NCBI GenBank assembly: GCA_002411515.1 | Contig: DHTF01000022.1 | Location: 703-9,795, forward strand | DNA from: Proteiniphilum sp. UBA5267 | GTDB taxonomy: Bacteria; Bacteroidota; Bacteroidia; Bacteroidales; Dysgonomonadaceae | Direction of reading: 5' to 3' | DNA length: 9,093 nucleotides | Part shown: positions 8,138 through 9,093 of the stretch, piece after piece | Numbering within the stretch: position 1 is the first letter of the stretch | Layout of the letters: each line of letters starts with the position of its first letter | The notes under the pieces: model-generated | What the model was told of the DNA's origin: nothing | Seen by the model: only the letters and a program-made list of their open reading frames with translations | The model's database searches: none | Program-made: the position numbers and the translations under genes

Positions 8138-8192
8138 GCACAATCCGTTTAAATCAATACTCGTGGAGAGTACAGATCTAAACGGATTGTGT
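8138..8192. terminator. long hairpin between lipoprotein and GH28 genes; possible terminator, attenuator or mRNA 3'-end stabiliser
   Basis: CACAATCCGTTTAAATC (8139-8155) pairs with GATCTAAACGGATTGTG (8175-8191) with a single A-C mismatch, and G8138-U8192 can extend it. Past a 2x2 internal loop, TACTC (8158-8162) pairs with GAGTA (8168-8172), closing a GTGGA loop. This gives 21 Watson-Crick pairs in 53 nt, starting 9 bases after the stop codon at 8129. No uninterrupted T-run follows (TCTTACATAA), so a classic intrinsic terminator is doubtful. Partial termination or protection of the upstream susC-susD-lipoprotein message is plausible. The symmetry means it could also work from the other strand. 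The structure is certain at sequence level; the function is inferred. Confidence 0.6.
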
Positions 8193-8224
8193 CTTACATA
8201 ATAAAGTAAAATATAAATTGACTG

Positions 8225-9093
8225 ATGAAAAAAAATTTGTACCTGCTACTGTTTTTGTTCATAACCGTGTCGTGCCACAATGCCACCGACCCATTGCCTT
8301 ACAAATATGAATACTTATACACAGATCTGCCGTTTGAAATGCCACGGATTGAAATACCTGTCTTCACGAAGAACAGCGTAAATCTGCTCGATTGTGGCGG
8401 CATCCCCGATGGAGTCACCCTGAATACAGATGCATTCGCCAAAGCAATACAGGATTTATCCGGTAAGGGAGGGGGCACGCTGGTTGTACCAAAAGGTGTA
8501 TGGTTCACCGGACCCATCGTGTTCCAATCAAATATTAATATGAATCTCGAAAAGGGTGCCTTGATACTTTTCTCACCCGACTTTAATCTTTATCCGCTGG
8601 TTGAAACCTCTTTTGAGGGACTGAACACCCGTCGTTGCCAGTCCCCAATCTCCGGTCGTAACCTGGAAAACATTGCCATCACCGGCGAAGGATCCATCAA
8701 CGGGTCTGGTGAAGCGTGGAGGCCACTGAAGAAAGAGAAGGTATCCGAAAGTCATTGGAAACAGGTTCTGTCATCAGGCGGTGTAGTAAAAAACGGAAAT
8801 TACTGGTTCCCTTCAGAGGGAGCACTTAAAGGAAGTGAGATGAGCGATATGAACGTACCCCGTCAAGATATGACGGAGGAAGAGTGGCTTGAGATCAAGG
8901 ATTTTCTGCGCCCGGTGATGGTCAGCTTAATTGAATGCAAAAATGTTTACCTTCAGGGGGTGTTGTTCGAAAACTCACCGGCCTGGAATATTCACCCGCT
9001 GATGTGTGAAAATGTAATTATCGACGGCATTTTTTCACGCAATCCCGGGTATTCACAAAACGGTGACGGACTTGACCTGGAATCCTGTAAAAA
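8225..9093 (+). CDS. glycoside hydrolase family 28 (polygalacturonase family) lipoprotein, N-terminal part
   Basis: The frame is open from ATG 8225 to the right edge (289 codons), so the C-terminal part is missing. A lipoprotein signal peptide ends at Cys17 (ITVSC), followed by HNATDPLP without an acidic cluster, so periplasmic placement is possible. LLDCGGIPDGVTLNTDAF (54-71) and GGGTLVVPKGVWFTGPI (82-98) are the usual opening of GH28 and related beta-helices. NIAITGEGSINGSGEAW (149-165), the RPVMVSL strand (229-235) and ENSPAWNIHP (249-258) are GH28 hallmarks. NGDGLD (279-284) corresponds to the NTDG motif, with Asp281 as the expected catalytic acidic residue; the GDD, HG and RIK motifs would lie beyond the window. 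The enzyme should hydrolyse alpha-galacturonic acid linkages in pectin. Whether it is endo or exo, and acts on homogalacturonan or rhamnogalacturonan, cannot be decided. It lies 95 nt after the lipoprotein gene, behind a hairpin. Confidence 0.93.
   Translation, partial: MKKNLYLLLFLFITVSCHNATDPLPYKYEYLYTDLPFEMPRIEIPVFTKNSVNLLDCGGIPDGVTLNTDAFAKAIQDLSGKGGGTLVVPKGVWFTGPIVFQSNINMNLEKGALILFSPDFNLYPLVETSFEGLNTRRCQSPISGRNLENIAITGEGSINGSGEAWRPLKKEKVSESHWKQVLSSGGVVKNGNYWFPSEGALKGSEMSDMNVPRQDMTEEEWLEIKDFLRPVMVSLIECKNVYLQGVLFENSPAWNIHPLMCENVIIDGIFSRNPGYSQNGDGLDLESCK

Noticed and set aside
8187..8220. Possible separate promoter for GH28 (TTG at 8187-8189 and ATAAATTG near 8213-8220)
   Set aside because: The box is a poor match to TAnnTTTG, the spacing of 23 is too long, and the first element lies within the hairpin arm. 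Read-through from the sus operon is simpler, although a weak internal promoter cannot be excluded.

Overview
The window is part of a polysaccharide utilization locus (PUL) from a member of the phylum Bacteroidota, most likely order Bacteroidales. The evidence is an adjacent SusC-like TonB-dependent transporter and SusD-like lipoprotein, outer-membrane lipoprotein signals, a Reg_prop-type sensor gene, AT-rich leaders without clear Shine-Dalgarno sequences, and a possible TAnnTTTG promoter box. Genus cannot be assigned from sequence reading alone. No RNA genes, mobile elements or CRISPR arrays were seen.

Layout. Positions 1-1283, minus strand: the N-terminal 427 codons of a periplasmic Reg_prop beta-propeller sensor, probably a hybrid two-component system regulator, running off the left edge. 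Positions 1284-1589: an AT-rich divergent intergenic region with a good promoter candidate for the sensor gene, a weaker one for the sus operon, and a small perfect inverted repeat. From about 1590 rightward on the plus strand: susC-like (ends 4781), susD-like (4792-6567), a surface lipoprotein with two fibronectin-III-like modules followed by a DUF4957/DUF5123-type beta-helix (6573-8129), a 95-nt gap holding a strong 53-nt hairpin, then the first 289 codons of a GH28 polygalacturonase-family lipoprotein (8225 to the right edge).

How they work together (inference from family knowledge): the lipoprotein and SusD capture polysaccharide at the cell surface, SusC imports oligosaccharides using TonB energy, GH28 cleaves galacturonic-acid linkages, and the periplasmic propeller of the sensor detects a released oligosaccharide and turns on the divergent operon. 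GH28 together with a DUF4957/DUF5123 protein points to pectin (homogalacturonan, rhamnogalacturonan or a substituted form) as substrate. SusC has no N-terminal STN signalling domain, which fits control by the neighbouring sensor rather than by an ECF sigma/anti-sigma pair.

This is a recognisable type of system rather than a wholly new one. The points most worth a second look are the hairpin before GH28, the sharp fall in GC content halfway through the DUF4957/DUF5123 gene, and the unknown function of that lipoprotein.
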